Positions 1 to 9,002 of a DNA stretch of 64,000 nucleotides are shown piece after piece. Both the position numbers and the translations under genes were made by a program. The notes below the pieces were generated by a model, which was not told where the DNA came from, did no database searches, and saw only the letters and a list, made by a program, of their open reading frames with translations. The number at the start of each line of letters is the position of its first letter. Within the stretch, counting starts at the first letter, position 1. This stretch comes from Mesorhizobium sp. (lineage in GTDB: Bacteria; Pseudomonadota; Alphaproteobacteria; Rhizobiales; Rhizobiaceae), in contig SAQL01000012.1 in the NCBI GenBank assembly GCA_004020645.1, positions 152,091 to 216,090 of the forward strand, written 5' to 3'.

Positions 1-222
1 GCCGGCGGCATAGTATTCGAGGATGTCCGATTTGCCCGATCCGATGACGAAGCAGATTTTGTCGACGCCGTTGCGCACCATGCGACGCACCAGATATTCG
101 CTCACCGCGCAAGGACGCTCGGTCTGGCCGTCGATACGGCTGCCGACCGGCAGGAGCTCCTTCGAGAAGCCGAGTGGTTGAATGCGGCTGCCGCGGCCGG
201 CCGCGGGCACGATGCCCAACAT
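1..222 (-). CDS. Sugar-phosphate nucleotidyltransferase, N-terminal part (cut by window edge)
   Basis: The first 74 codons of a gene that continues past the left edge. The protein begins MLGIVPAAGRGSRIQPLGF and continues with SKELLPVG. The G-x-G-x-R loop followed by PLGFSKELLPV is the nucleotide-binding signature of NTP-transferase enzymes that make NDP-sugars. The start ATG (222-220) overlaps the stop of the upstream glycosyltransferase (TGATG), so the two are translationally coupled. It is the last visible gene of the inositol-phosphate synthase operon. It presumably activates a sugar-1-phosphate, or perhaps an inositol phosphate, for the neighbouring transferase. The substrate cannot be read from this fragment. 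Confidence 0.85.
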   Translation of the reverse strand, partial: MLGIVPAAGRGSRIQPLGFSKELLPVGSRIDGQTERPCAVSEYLVRRMVRNGVDKICFVIGSGKSDILEYYAAG

Positions 223-1325
223 CAGATTGCTTCCTTCAACGGCTCACTCGCCGTCGAGCCCTGCAATGCATCGGACATGAGGCGATCCAGTTCCCTGGCG
301 CGCTGCGCGGAGGTGTGTTCGTCCAACACCCGCTCGCGCGCACGGCGCCGGATTGCGTCAACTTCGCTGTCGGACAAGCGGACTGCCGCGACCACGTCGT
401 CGGTGGTGTCCGCCAGGATGATCTCGCTGCCGGGCTGGAAAAAACGGCTCAGCCCGGGCCAGCTGTCGCTCACCATAGCCGCGCCGCAGGCTGCCGCCTC
501 GAACAGCCTGCCCGAAGGACACCAGCCCCTCTTGGCCATCGCCTCGCGGGTCACGTTCAGCGTCAGACGCGATGAGCAGAAGAAGGCCGGATGGTCCGCA
601 GGCGGAAGATGCCTGACAAAGAAGATGTTTTCGCCCCACGGAAATTCGTGCGGATATTGGGCGCCGCCGATGACGAAACGGTGGTCCGGCAGGCGCGCTG
701 CCGTGCGGACCAGCAGCTTTTCGACGCCGGCCTGGCGATCAGCCGCATAAGTTCCGAGATAGGATAGATCTCCGGCAAATTCAGCCCGGGGCTCTGCCGG
801 CCGGTGTCGCTCGGGATCGACATGACCGTACAGAGGCAAGACATGGCGCGCACCCAGCAGGGTTTTCAGCGCATCGATTGCGGTTCCCCCCGTATAACTC
901 AGGACGAGGTCGAAATCGCGAAGGCCTTCGGGCCCGTAATACGCCGGTCGTAGACCTTGTTCGATCCGGGCGAGTGTAACCGGGGTGTCCAGATCGTAGA
1001 AAACTTTCAGCCCGCGACAGGCCTGCTGCGCCAGGCGCGATGCCTCCACGGCGTCGGGGCAATAGGACGTGACGATGACGACGTCCGATTCCCCGATAGC
1101 CTGTTCCGCGACATGGCGAATGTCCTCCCAGTCCGGATAGAGAACGACATTGCCGCCATCGAGATGATCAAGGTCGCGCGCCCCGGCATAGTATGGGGTG
1201 TTGCGTTCAAAGAAGGTGACGGACCAGCCCAGCCCGCCCAGCGCCCGGATCAGGCCGCGCCACAGTGTCGCGTGTCCGTTTCCCCACGAGGAGGTGACGG
1301 TGAGACCGAAAATGACCATTCGCAT
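222..1325 (-). CDS. CgeB-like glycosyltransferase (GT-B fold)
   Basis: A 367-residue protein. The N-terminus (MRMVIFGLTVTSSWGNGHAT) has the short beta strand and G-N-G-H-A-T loop shared with three other transferases in this window. The C-terminal half has GRLFEAAACGAAMVSDSW and FFQPGSEIILADTTDDV, typical of the Glyco_trans_1_2 domain found in CgeB-type proteins. Start ATG at 1325 has GAGGA about seven bases upstream. It lies 13 bases after the phosphatase gene and overlaps the nucleotidyltransferase start, so it belongs to the ino1 operon. Donor and acceptor sugars are unknown. No signal peptide or membrane segment is seen, so it probably acts in the cytoplasm. Confidence 0.85.
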   Translation of the reverse strand: MRMVIFGLTVTSSWGNGHATLWRGLIRALGGLGWSVTFFERNTPYYAGARDLDHLDGGNVVLYPDWEDIRHVAEQAIGESDVVIVTSYCPDAVEASRLAQQACRGLKVFYDLDTPVTLARIEQGLRPAYYGPEGLRDFDLVLSYTGGTAIDALKTLLGARHVLPLYGHVDPERHRPAEPRAEFAGDLSYLGTYAADRQAGVEKLLVRTAARLPDHRFVIGGAQYPHEFPWGENIFFVRHLPPADHPAFFCSSRLTLNVTREAMAKRGWCPSGRLFEAAACGAAMVSDSWPGLSRFFQPGSEIILADTTDDVVAAVRLSDSEVDAIRRRARERVLDEHTSAQRARELDRLMSDALQGSTASEPLKEAI

Positions 1326-1338
1326 CCGGCAGTCCTCG

Positions 1339-1931
1339 TCAGGCGGCTTCGTTCAATCGGATCAGCTTGGCACCCCAGTCACCGGATACGACCGTGGTGA
1401 TCGAAGCGGGATCGATATCGAAGCGAAAACAGTCTCCCAGCGGCAAGCCGAGCACCTTGCAGACGGCGGCCTTGATCACGTCGGCATGGCTGACCAGTGC
1501 CACGGATTGATTCTGGTGGCGTTTGCGAAGCTGCTGCATCAGGGAGGTGACACGTTGCTGCACGTCCAGCATGGTCTCGCCGCCCGGCGTCCTCGCCTGC
1601 TGACGCCGACTGTTCCACACCCGCCAGTCGGCGTCCTGGTTCAACTCTTCGAAAGTCTTTCCCGACCACGCGCCGAAGTCGATCTCATCAAGCTCTTGGC
1701 AGATTGTGATCTTATCGGGACCGCAGGCGATTGCGATCGGTTTTGCGGTTTCCAGTGTTCGTTCGCGCGGGCTGCAACAGATGGCTGCCAGCGGCTCCGG
1801 TGCCATGTGGCTGGCCAGGCGCAAGGCTTGTGCCCTGCCGGTTTCGCCAAGGCAAACTCCGGCCATGCGTCCGGCAAGATAGTCGCCGACATTGTCGTGC
1901 GCCGCATGGCGGATCAAAAAGAATGTCGTCG

Positions 1932-1935
<4 letters not shown>
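1339..1935 (-). CDS. Histidine phosphatase superfamily protein
   Basis: A 198-residue phosphoglycerate-mutase-like phosphatase. The phospho-accepting histidine lies in the N-terminal motif FLIRHAAHD. The supporting arginine lies in CCSPRERTLETA, and the second catalytic histidine in VALVSHADVIKA. The ATG overlaps the ino1 stop (ATGA), indicating co-translation. In this position it could dephosphorylate the inositol phosphate made by the upstream enzyme or a sugar phosphate, but that is inference from gene order. The family includes sugar, nucleotide and protein phosphatases, so the substrate is open. Confidence 0.85.
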
Positions 1936-3035
<1,100 letters not shown>

Positions 3036-3078
3036 GAAACTGCCGCCATCGCTGTTGAAGGTAAGTTCCCTCGCGCCG

Positions 3079-3103
3079 AACTGCCAGCTGCCGGGAATGT
3101 TCC
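3079..3103 (-). promoter_or_regulatory. Candidate EcfG (general stress) promoter of the ino1 operon
   Basis: On the minus strand, GGAAC (3103-3099), a 16-base spacer and AGTT (3082-3079) fit the alphaproteobacterial EcfG/RpoE2 consensus GGAAC-N16/17-cGTT. Transcription would start near 3072, about 37 bases before the GTG of ino1. Seen by eye; no expression data. Confidence 0.65.
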
Positions 3104-3189
3104 TTGCGCCCCGGAAAAATCATGGCGGATCAAAGCTGCGCACTGTTTGAGGCTGCCTGGGCGGATCGACGCCTGGAGCGCCGCAGGCC

Positions 3190-3390
3190 TCAGTCGAGGC
3201 TTCGCAGCATATCCGCTTCCTTTTCCAGGATGGTGGCCACTTCCTCGCGCTCAAGGTGCGTCATCATCAGGCTCACACAGCATTCAAGGTAGGTGATCGA
3301 GGCACGTCGCAGAAAGGCAGCCGTTTCCTTTGCGGCCATTTGCTCGATGTCCTTGGCGGATCGTTTTCGTTGCACGGGTCCGTTCTCCAT
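3190..3390 (-). CDS. Small conserved-type hypothetical protein, 66 residues
   Basis: A 66-residue acidic/basic alpha-helical protein beginning MENGPVQRKRSAKDIEQM, with helical segments such as HLEREEVATILEKEADML. It has no signal peptide and no domain I can name. The region resembles small proteins that are common in rhizobia but not characterised. It stands alone between the two glycan operons. The reading is supported by a near-perfect stress promoter ending only 16 bases upstream of the ATG (3406-3430), which would give a very short leader. The ribosome-binding site is weak. Function unknown. Confidence 0.6.
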   Translation of the reverse strand: MENGPVQRKRSAKDIEQMAAKETAAFLRRASITYLECCVSLMMTHLEREEVATILEKEADMLRSLD

Positions 3391-3405
3391 GCGCTACCAT
3401 CGCCC

Positions 3406-3430
3406 AACGGCGAGCTCGGCTGGATGTTCC
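3406..3430 (-). promoter_or_regulatory. Candidate EcfG promoter of the 66-residue gene
   Basis: GGAAC (3430-3426), a 16-base spacer and CGTT (3409-3406) on the minus strand. This is an exact match to the general-stress consensus. The predicted transcript start near 3399 leaves a leader of about nine bases before the ATG at 3390. Confidence 0.7.
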
Positions 3431-3498
3431 CATAATGAGAAAAAGTGACAGCGCGTGTTGGTCTGACCAGGATATGCTCGAGGGCGCAGCTCTCCTTG

Positions 3499-3534
3499 AC
3501 TTCAGGCCGGCAGGTTTTGCAGTCGGCCTGAAGT
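3499..3534. terminator. Inverted repeat over the end of the decarboxylase gene
   Basis: The arms ACTTCAGGCCG (3499-3509) and CGGCCTGAAGT (3524-3534) form an 11-base perfect stem around a 14-base loop. It covers the last codons and stop of the UDP-glucuronate decarboxylase gene and lies at the end of the long glycan operon. No T run follows on either strand, so it may be a transcript-end or RNA-stability structure and not a classic intrinsic terminator. Confidence 0.5.
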
Positions 3535-4548
3535 GGACCTGACGCTTGGCGCAATTGGGGAAATTCGATCCTCGTTACGGCTGGCTTCGAGCTCCATGAA
3601 ATAGCTGATCGTCTGCATGAGGCCTTGCCTGAGCGGCACCTTTGGCGACCAATCGAAAAGGGTTTTTGCTCGGGAAATGTCCGGTTGCCGCCGGCGAGGG
3701 TCGTCTTGCGGCAGTGGCAGGAATTTGAAGACCGAGTTGCTGTGGGTCATATCCCTCACCAATCCGGCCAGTTGAAGAACGGTGAATTCCCCGGGGTTGC
3801 CCAAATTGACCGGTTGGCGCGGATTGGGATCGACATCCATAAGGCAGACCAGACCGTCAACCAGATCGGAGACGTAGCAGAACGACCTGGTCTGCAGCCC
3901 GTCGCCGAATATCGTCAGTGGTCTCTTCTCGAGGGCCTGCATCACCAGGTTCGAGACAATCCGGCCGTCGGCAGGATCCATCCTCGGACCATAGGTGTTG
4001 AAGATGCGCGCGACCCGGATGTCGGCCATTTCGGTTCTCAAATAATCGAAGCACAAAGTTTCGGCGGTTCGCTTGCCTTCATCATAGCAGGCACGAGGAC
4101 CGGTGCAGTTCACGTGACCGACATAGTCTTCCCTTTGCGGGTGCTGTTCGGGATCCCCATACACTTCGCTTGTCGATGCCTGAAGGAAGCGCGCATTATT
4201 TCGGGCGGCGAGCTCAAGCAGATTGAGCGTTCCGATCACGCAGGTTCGAGTGGTGTGAACCGGATCGGCCTGGTAGCGCGGCGGCGATGCGGCGCACGCC
4301 AGGTTGAAAATGCGGTCCACCGGCTCGGCAAGATCCAATGGCTGGCAAATATCCTGCTCGATCAACCGGAAACGAGGACGGTCCATGATCGAGATGATGT
4401 TTTCCATCCGACCGGTAAGGAAATTGTCGACACAGATCACACGGTACCCGGCCTGAAGCAGTGTTTCGCAAAGATGCGAACCGAGGAAACCCGCGCCGCC
4501 GGCGACAAGCGCCGTTTTGGTTCGTTGCGTCCTTCTTGATTGCCGCAT
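3502..4548 (-). CDS. UDP-glucuronate decarboxylase-like NAD-dependent epimerase/dehydratase
   Basis: A 348-residue extended SDR enzyme. The NAD-binding motif is GGAGFLGSHLCETLL near residue 17. ACAASPPRYQADPVHT and QASTSEVYGDPEQHPQ are characteristic of UDP-xylose synthase (UXS). The catalytic Y-x3-K is present as YDEGK (GPRACYDEGKRTAE), followed by RIFNTYGPRMDPADGRI. The start is set at ATG 4548 because AGGAG lies nine bases upstream; an in-frame ATG at 4575 overlaps the previous stop but has no such site. The last gene of the large glycan operon. It would make UDP-xylose from UDP-glucuronate; related specificities are possible. Confidence 0.88.
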   Translation of the reverse strand: MRQSRRTQRTKTALVAGGAGFLGSHLCETLLQAGYRVICVDNFLTGRMENIISIMDRPRFRLIEQDICQPLDLAEPVDRIFNLACAASPPRYQADPVHTTRTCVIGTLNLLELAARNNARFLQASTSEVYGDPEQHPQREDYVGHVNCTGPRACYDEGKRTAETLCFDYLRTEMADIRVARIFNTYGPRMDPADGRIVSNLVMQALEKRPLTIFGDGLQTRSFCYVSDLVDGLVCLMDVDPNPRQPVNLGNPGEFTVLQLAGLVRDMTHSNSVFKFLPLPQDDPRRRQPDISRAKTLFDWSPKVPLRQGLMQTISYFMELEASRNEDRISPIAPSVRSTSGRLQNLPA

Positions 4549-4571
4549 CTCTATTTTCTCCTGTCTGCCGG

Positions 4572-5681
4572 TCATGCTGCACTTTCGATGTCCAGATCGA
4601 GAGTTGGACGAGCCGATCTTGGCCGCGCCAGCAGCGAAACGAATTCGCGGGCTCTCGCGGCGCCAGTGTGTGCTGCCAGGATCGTTTCGCGCGCTCGCTT
4701 GGCCATAGCGAGCCTGACGCGGTCGGATCGCCTGGACAGGATATCGATCACGTCTTCGGCTTGGCCGGCCGTATTGATCGTGGCTGTCGGAAAGAAGCTG
4801 TCCAGACCGGTCCAGCGATCGCTGATGATCGCCGTGCCACAGGCGGCCGCCTCGAAGAGACGTACGCTGGGAGACCATCCAGCCGCTATCATGGAGCTGC
4901 GTGTGACGTTCAATGTGTAGCGCTGCCGGCTGTAGAAAGCGGCGTGATCCGCCGGCGGCAAGTGCTCGATGCGATCGACATTGCTCGGCCAGACGGTCTC
5001 GGACGGGAATTGCGAGCCGGCCACGACGAAGCGACGGTCCGGCATGCGTCTTGCCGGTTCGAGCAGGAGAGCATCCAGCGTCGCCTGCCGGTCCGAGCTG
5101 TAGGTTCCGAGGTAGCCAAGATCCCAGCAGATCGGATCGGCCGTTCGGCGATGCCGCTCCGGGTCGACCGAACAGTAGAGCGGCTCGGCGCGCCGTGCAC
5201 CGAAGTCCGCCGCCAAACGGGCGAGCGTCGGCCCGCCGGTGAACGAGAAATAGACGTCGAAATACGGAATCTGTCGTTGGCAGATGTAGTCGCAATCATT
5301 CGCGGCGAGCTTTGCCAGCGTGACCGGCGTGTCGATGTCGTAGAAGCAGAACTGGCCCGTGCACAGGGACGCGACAATGTCGATGACGGCGCGCCCTTCC
5401 GGAACGAAGGACCCAACCACCACGACATCGGCCTGCTGCAGGCAGCGGGCATACGTCCGACGAAGATCGTTCGTCGTTTCGTAGTAGCGCAACGTGCAGA
5501 AATCCGGGTCGCGCAGATCGCGATGGTTTGCATACCACGGCACGTCGCGCTCGAGGAAGGTGACGCGATGGCCGAGTTCGTGCAGGCCCTTCAGCAACCC
5601 GCGAAAAGTGGTGGCGTGGCCGTTTCCCCATGAAGAGGACAAAGACAGGCCAAGAAAGACGATATCCAGCCGCTTGGTCAT
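4572..5681 (-). CDS. CgeB-like glycosyltransferase
   Basis: A 369-residue paralogue of the transferase at 222-1325. Shared landmarks are LSSSWGNGHATTFRGLL at the start, FYDIDTPVTLAKL in the middle, and VRLFEAAACGTAIISDRW plus a C-terminal helix near the end. The ATG (5681-5679) overlaps the preceding stop as ATGA. Third transferase of the CgeB trio in the long operon, lying between another CgeB-like gene and the UXS-like gene. It is predicted cytoplasmic, with unknown sugar specificity. The high similarity to the copy in the ino1 operon suggests that both operons work on the same or related glycans. Confidence 0.85.
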   Translation of the reverse strand: MTKRLDIVFLGLSLSSSWGNGHATTFRGLLKGLHELGHRVTFLERDVPWYANHRDLRDPDFCTLRYYETTNDLRRTYARCLQQADVVVVGSFVPEGRAVIDIVASLCTGQFCFYDIDTPVTLAKLAANDCDYICQRQIPYFDVYFSFTGGPTLARLAADFGARRAEPLYCSVDPERHRRTADPICWDLGYLGTYSSDRQATLDALLLEPARRMPDRRFVVAGSQFPSETVWPSNVDRIEHLPPADHAAFYSRQRYTLNVTRSSMIAAGWSPSVRLFEAAACGTAIISDRWTGLDSFFPTATINTAGQAEDVIDILSRRSDRVRLAMAKRARETILAAHTGAARAREFVSLLARPRSARPTLDLDIESAA

Positions 5682-6772
5682 TCCGCTGCCTCCACGGTGG
5701 GGCGTTCGAAATGACGCCTGAAGACAGCGTCGGCCACGGCTGCCCGCAACGCATAAGTGTGCTCCGCGAGAACACGCCGAAGCGCAGATGCGCCGATCGC
5801 CTTTGCCCGCTGGGGTGTGAGGGTGCGCATGATTTCGGCGACATCGTCGCCGTCGCGCGCCACCAGGATCTCTTCGCCAGGGACCAGGAACAATTCGACG
5901 CCGAGCCAGGCGTCGGTGATGAGACATGCGCCGGCACCCGCAGCCTCGAAGACGCGCGTGGCAGGTGAAAAGCCGTTGGCGGCCATGCTGTCGCGGCTGA
6001 TGTTCAGCACCGCCTTGGGTGTGACATTGAACGCATTGTGGTCCCGCGTGCCGACGTGACCGAGCCATGCGACATTTGCCGGAAGCTGCTTGTCACCCCA
6101 ACCCGATCCGCCGAGCAGGAAACGCTGATCGCCCGAACGGCTGGCCGGATCGAGGAAGAAGGCTTCGACGCGTGCCTCGCGGTCCGGCAGGCGGTTGCCG
6201 AGAAAGGCGAGGTCGCAAGCGAAACGCTTATCCTTTGCGACCGGATGATGCGTTTCGGGATCGAGCGCATTGTAGATCGGCACGCACTCGGCTGCCCCCA
6301 GCGCACGATAGGCCCAGACGACCGGATCTCCGCCGCCATAGGTGAGGACAAGGTCGATCTCGCGCAACGCGCGGTGCAGGGGGTGGTCCGGCTCGTCGCG
6401 CAATTGGCCCAGAGTGGCCGGTGCGTCAACATCCCAGAACACTGTCAGCGCATCGGCACGGGCGTGGTCGAGCACAGCGCGCAGCAACGCCTCGTCCTCG
6501 AAGCCTACTCCGCTCGCCTTGACGACGATGTCGGCTTCGCCGGCGCTTGCTGCCACCTGCATCAGCGCATGCGGGGTCGCCTCATAGATGAGGACGTTGC
6601 ACCAGTCCGGCGCCTCGATATCGCGGTTCTTCTGCCTGTCGTAGACGTCCGGTTCATAGAAAGTGATCTCGTAGCCGAGCTGAGAAAGAGCCTTGAGCAA
6701 TCCGCGGTAATAGGTCGCCGCGCCATTCCAATAGGACGACAGCAGGCTCGACCCATAAAATGCAATTTTCAT
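5678..6772 (-). CDS. CgeB-like glycosyltransferase
   Basis: A 364-residue GT-B protein starting MKIAFYGSSLLSSYWNGAAT. It has VFWDVDAPATLGQLRDEP in the middle and RVFEAAGAGACLITDAW near the C-terminus, the same layout as its neighbours but more divergent. The start is ATG 6772, which overlaps the upstream stop (ATGA); a longer in-frame reading upstream has no credible signal. Its C-terminal end overlaps the next transferase start in the same way. Probably a cytoplasmic sugar transferase for a shared oligosaccharide. Confidence 0.85.
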   Translation of the reverse strand: MKIAFYGSSLLSSYWNGAATYYRGLLKALSQLGYEITFYEPDVYDRQKNRDIEAPDWCNVLIYEATPHALMQVAASAGEADIVVKASGVGFEDEALLRAVLDHARADALTVFWDVDAPATLGQLRDEPDHPLHRALREIDLVLTYGGGDPVVWAYRALGAAECVPIYNALDPETHHPVAKDKRFACDLAFLGNRLPDREARVEAFFLDPASRSGDQRFLLGGSGWGDKQLPANVAWLGHVGTRDHNAFNVTPKAVLNISRDSMAANGFSPATRVFEAAGAGACLITDAWLGVELFLVPGEEILVARDGDDVAEIMRTLTPQRAKAIGASALRRVLAEHTYALRAAVADAVFRRHFERPTVEAAE

Positions 6773-7899
6773 GCGACTGTCTCCTCTATGGCGATAGGAT
6801 CGATGGTTTGGAGGTTGCCGCATTCGGCGAGCACGTCGAACAATTCGTCCGCCCGGTGCCGGCAAGTGTGTCGCCTCCCGATGGTTTCGAGGCCGGATTT
6901 CACCAGAGAGGCGGCCAGGTCAGTATCGTCCAGCACGTTGCGAAGATGACGACCCATCTCGGATCCGTCGCGCGCGAAAAGGAAGTCGATGCCTGGCCGG
7001 AAGAGTTGCTCGACATCGGTCCAAGGCGCCGAAACGAGCGGGATGCCACAGGCGAGCGCCTCGAACATACGGATCGTCGGGATTCCGGGTAGGCTCTCCC
7101 GATAGGGGCGCCGCGGGATGTGGACGGTAACGCGGTGGGCCGCGAATGCCTTGGGCACGTCCGCATTGGCAATCCAGCCTTCGTAACCGAGCCCGGCGGC
7201 GGCAAGATCGGCGAGCGCTTCGCGTGGATAGCGCACGCCATGAACAGTGCCGCTCAGGCCAAGTTCTTCCACCGGATCGATCAGGAATTCCTTGATTTCG
7301 GCACTGCGCTCATCGTCACCCCAGTTGCCGATCCAGATCACGTCGGATGTATGGTCGATCTCCGGGTGCGGCTTGAACAGGCGCTCATCCGCCGCCTCAT
7401 GCCAGGTGAAAGCACGTTTGCCCCAGCCGGCGCGCAGATAGCTTTCCCGCAACGCTTCGCCGAAGGCGAGCACCCCGTCATAATGCTCCAGCCGCAGAGC
7501 CGAGATCGCCTGCGTCGCCGAGACGGCGCGATGATGGGTGTCATGGAACAGAAGCGTGAAACCGCCTCCGTTCGCCTTTGCCCTGCCGATGCGCGCGACA
7601 AGGTCCGGGTCAGTCCATTCGTGGACGATCACTACGTCGGCGTCTGCAACCCAGCCTTCATGATCGAAGGAGGCATCGTAGGTCACCGGCATCAGCTCCG
7701 GAAAGTCCTTTCTGAAGCGCTCGACCGCGAAGGCTCCTTTCTCGACCAGCAGGTTCGAACGGCTCCAGCCATCTGCAGGCTCCAGCGCGATCGCCTGGTG
7801 CCCGCGTGCAACGACCTCCCGCATGATGCCGCGCAGGAAATGTGCGTTGCCGTGGTTCCAGTCGGAAACGACCGAATGGGTATAGAACAGGAACCGCAT
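6769..7899 (-). CDS. CgeB-like glycosyltransferase
   Basis: A 376-residue protein starting MRFLFYTHSVVSDWNHGNAH. The middle has LLFHDTHHRAVSATQAI. The donor-site region is IRMFEALACGIPLVSAPW followed by FRPGIDFLFARDGSEM, which places it in the same Glyco_trans_1_2 group as the other three but makes it the most distant. It starts two bases after the GT4 gene stop and overlaps the following transferase, so it is an internal operon gene. It has no membrane segment. Sugar specificity cannot be read from the sequence. Confidence 0.83.
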   Translation of the reverse strand: MRFLFYTHSVVSDWNHGNAHFLRGIMREVVARGHQAIALEPADGWSRSNLLVEKGAFAVERFRKDFPELMPVTYDASFDHEGWVADADVVIVHEWTDPDLVARIGRAKANGGGFTLLFHDTHHRAVSATQAISALRLEHYDGVLAFGEALRESYLRAGWGKRAFTWHEAADERLFKPHPEIDHTSDVIWIGNWGDDERSAEIKEFLIDPVEELGLSGTVHGVRYPREALADLAAAGLGYEGWIANADVPKAFAAHRVTVHIPRRPYRESLPGIPTIRMFEALACGIPLVSAPWTDVEQLFRPGIDFLFARDGSEMGRHLRNVLDDTDLAASLVKSGLETIGRRHTCRHRADELFDVLAECGNLQTIDPIAIEETVA

Positions 7900-7901
7900 C
7901 G

Positions 7902-9002
7902 TCAGCGTTCCGCAACGGCCAGGGCGGCCCGATCATAGATGTCGTGCATGGCCGCCGCTTGCCTTGCCGGTGAAAACTTGCGCGCTCGGCGTGCGGCGGC
8001 TTCGCCGAGACGGCGCCTATATTGGGCGTCGTCAGATAGACAATCGACACATCTGGCGAGATCGCGTGGATCATGGACGTCGTAGAACATAGCCGCGCCA
8101 TTCCACAATTCGCGATAGGTCGGGATGTCGGCAAGCACCAAGGGTGTTGCGGACGTCGCTGCCTCCAGTGCGGCAAGGCCAAAGGGTTCATAGACGGACG
8201 GCGATACGAAGATGCCGGCCCGCGCCATCAACCGCCGCACCTCATTGTGGCAGACAGAGCCCAGAGGAACGACATTGCTGAAATTGGCGCTTTGGCCACC
8301 GGCGCCTTCGATCGGCCCGGCTGCGAAGACCGGCCATTTCGTCAGCGCTGCTGCCCGGTCCAGCGTAGCTGCGTTCTTTGCTTCGTCCCACCAGCGCGCG
8401 GCGGCGAGAACCACTGGTTTGCGCCTCTCTGCCTTTGGACCCGGCCGCGTGCCGTTGCTGACAACGCTCAGGCGAGCGATCGGCCCGTAGCAGGCCTCGA
8501 GCATGTCGGCATGGCTGCGGCTGGGCGCGATTACCGCATTTGCCCAATCGAAACCGCGTCTGTTGCGGTCCTTCTGCCAGCCCCATTCGCCGTCCACAGC
8601 CTGTCCCCTGACGGCGTGGAGCCACGTCACAACGCATGAATGCGAGACCGCCACGACCGGGCACGGCACATCAAGTCCCACGGCCTGCGTCGGCGCATTG
8701 AGATGGACGAGGTCGATCGCGTAGTCGCGAACAAATGCTCGCAGTTCCTGCGGCAATCTTTCCAGATCGCCCTCATTGCGGGTCATCCAGTCCGGCGGTG
8801 TCTTGAGCCACGCCAAGGCCGCGAAAGCCTCTGCCTCCTTCGCCTGCTCCTCGGACGGTTCCGGGCCTAACCCGGCGAGCACGATGCTGTCGCCGCCGTG
8901 AGCCAACTCCCGCGCCAGATCAAGGGCGTAGCGCCAGACGCCGCCGACGGCATCGACGGTCATCAGGATTCGCCGCGAGCGCCGGATCAGTGACTGCAAC
9001 AT
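7902..9002 (-). CDS. Family 4 (GT4) glycosyltransferase
   Basis: A 366-residue retaining GT-B transferase. The N-terminal domain has TVDAVGGVWRYALDLARELA, and VVAVSHSCVVTWLHAV in the acceptor region. The donor-site motif is SPSVYEPFGLAALEAATS, with the E-x7-E arrangement of GT4 enzymes. The start at ATG 9002 is preferred because GGAGG lies four bases upstream; ATG 8963 is an alternative. It overlaps the end of the radical SAM gene by 16 bases. Within the operon it could begin or extend the glycan that the CgeB-like enzymes then modify. Confidence 0.85.
   Translation of the reverse strand: MLQSLIRRSRRILMTVDAVGGVWRYALDLARELAHGGDSIVLAGLGPEPSEEQAKEAEAFAALAWLKTPPDWMTRNEGDLERLPQELRAFVRDYAIDLVHLNAPTQAVGLDVPCPVVAVSHSCVVTWLHAVRGQAVDGEWGWQKDRNRRGFDWANAVIAPSRSHADMLEACYGPIARLSVVSNGTRPGPKAERRKPVVLAAARWWDEAKNAATLDRAAALTKWPVFAAGPIEGAGGQSANFSNVVPLGSVCHNEVRRLMARAGIFVSPSVYEPFGLAALEAATSATPLVLADIPTYRELWNGAAMFYDVHDPRDLARCVDCLSDDAQYRRRLGEAAARRARKFSPARQAAAMHDIYDRAALAVAER

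Noticed and set aside
4576..5295. Upstream extension of the decarboxylase frame to 597 residues
   Set aside because: The extra 240 residues are the opposite-phase reading of the CgeB-like gene. The ribosome-binding site fixes the start at 4548.
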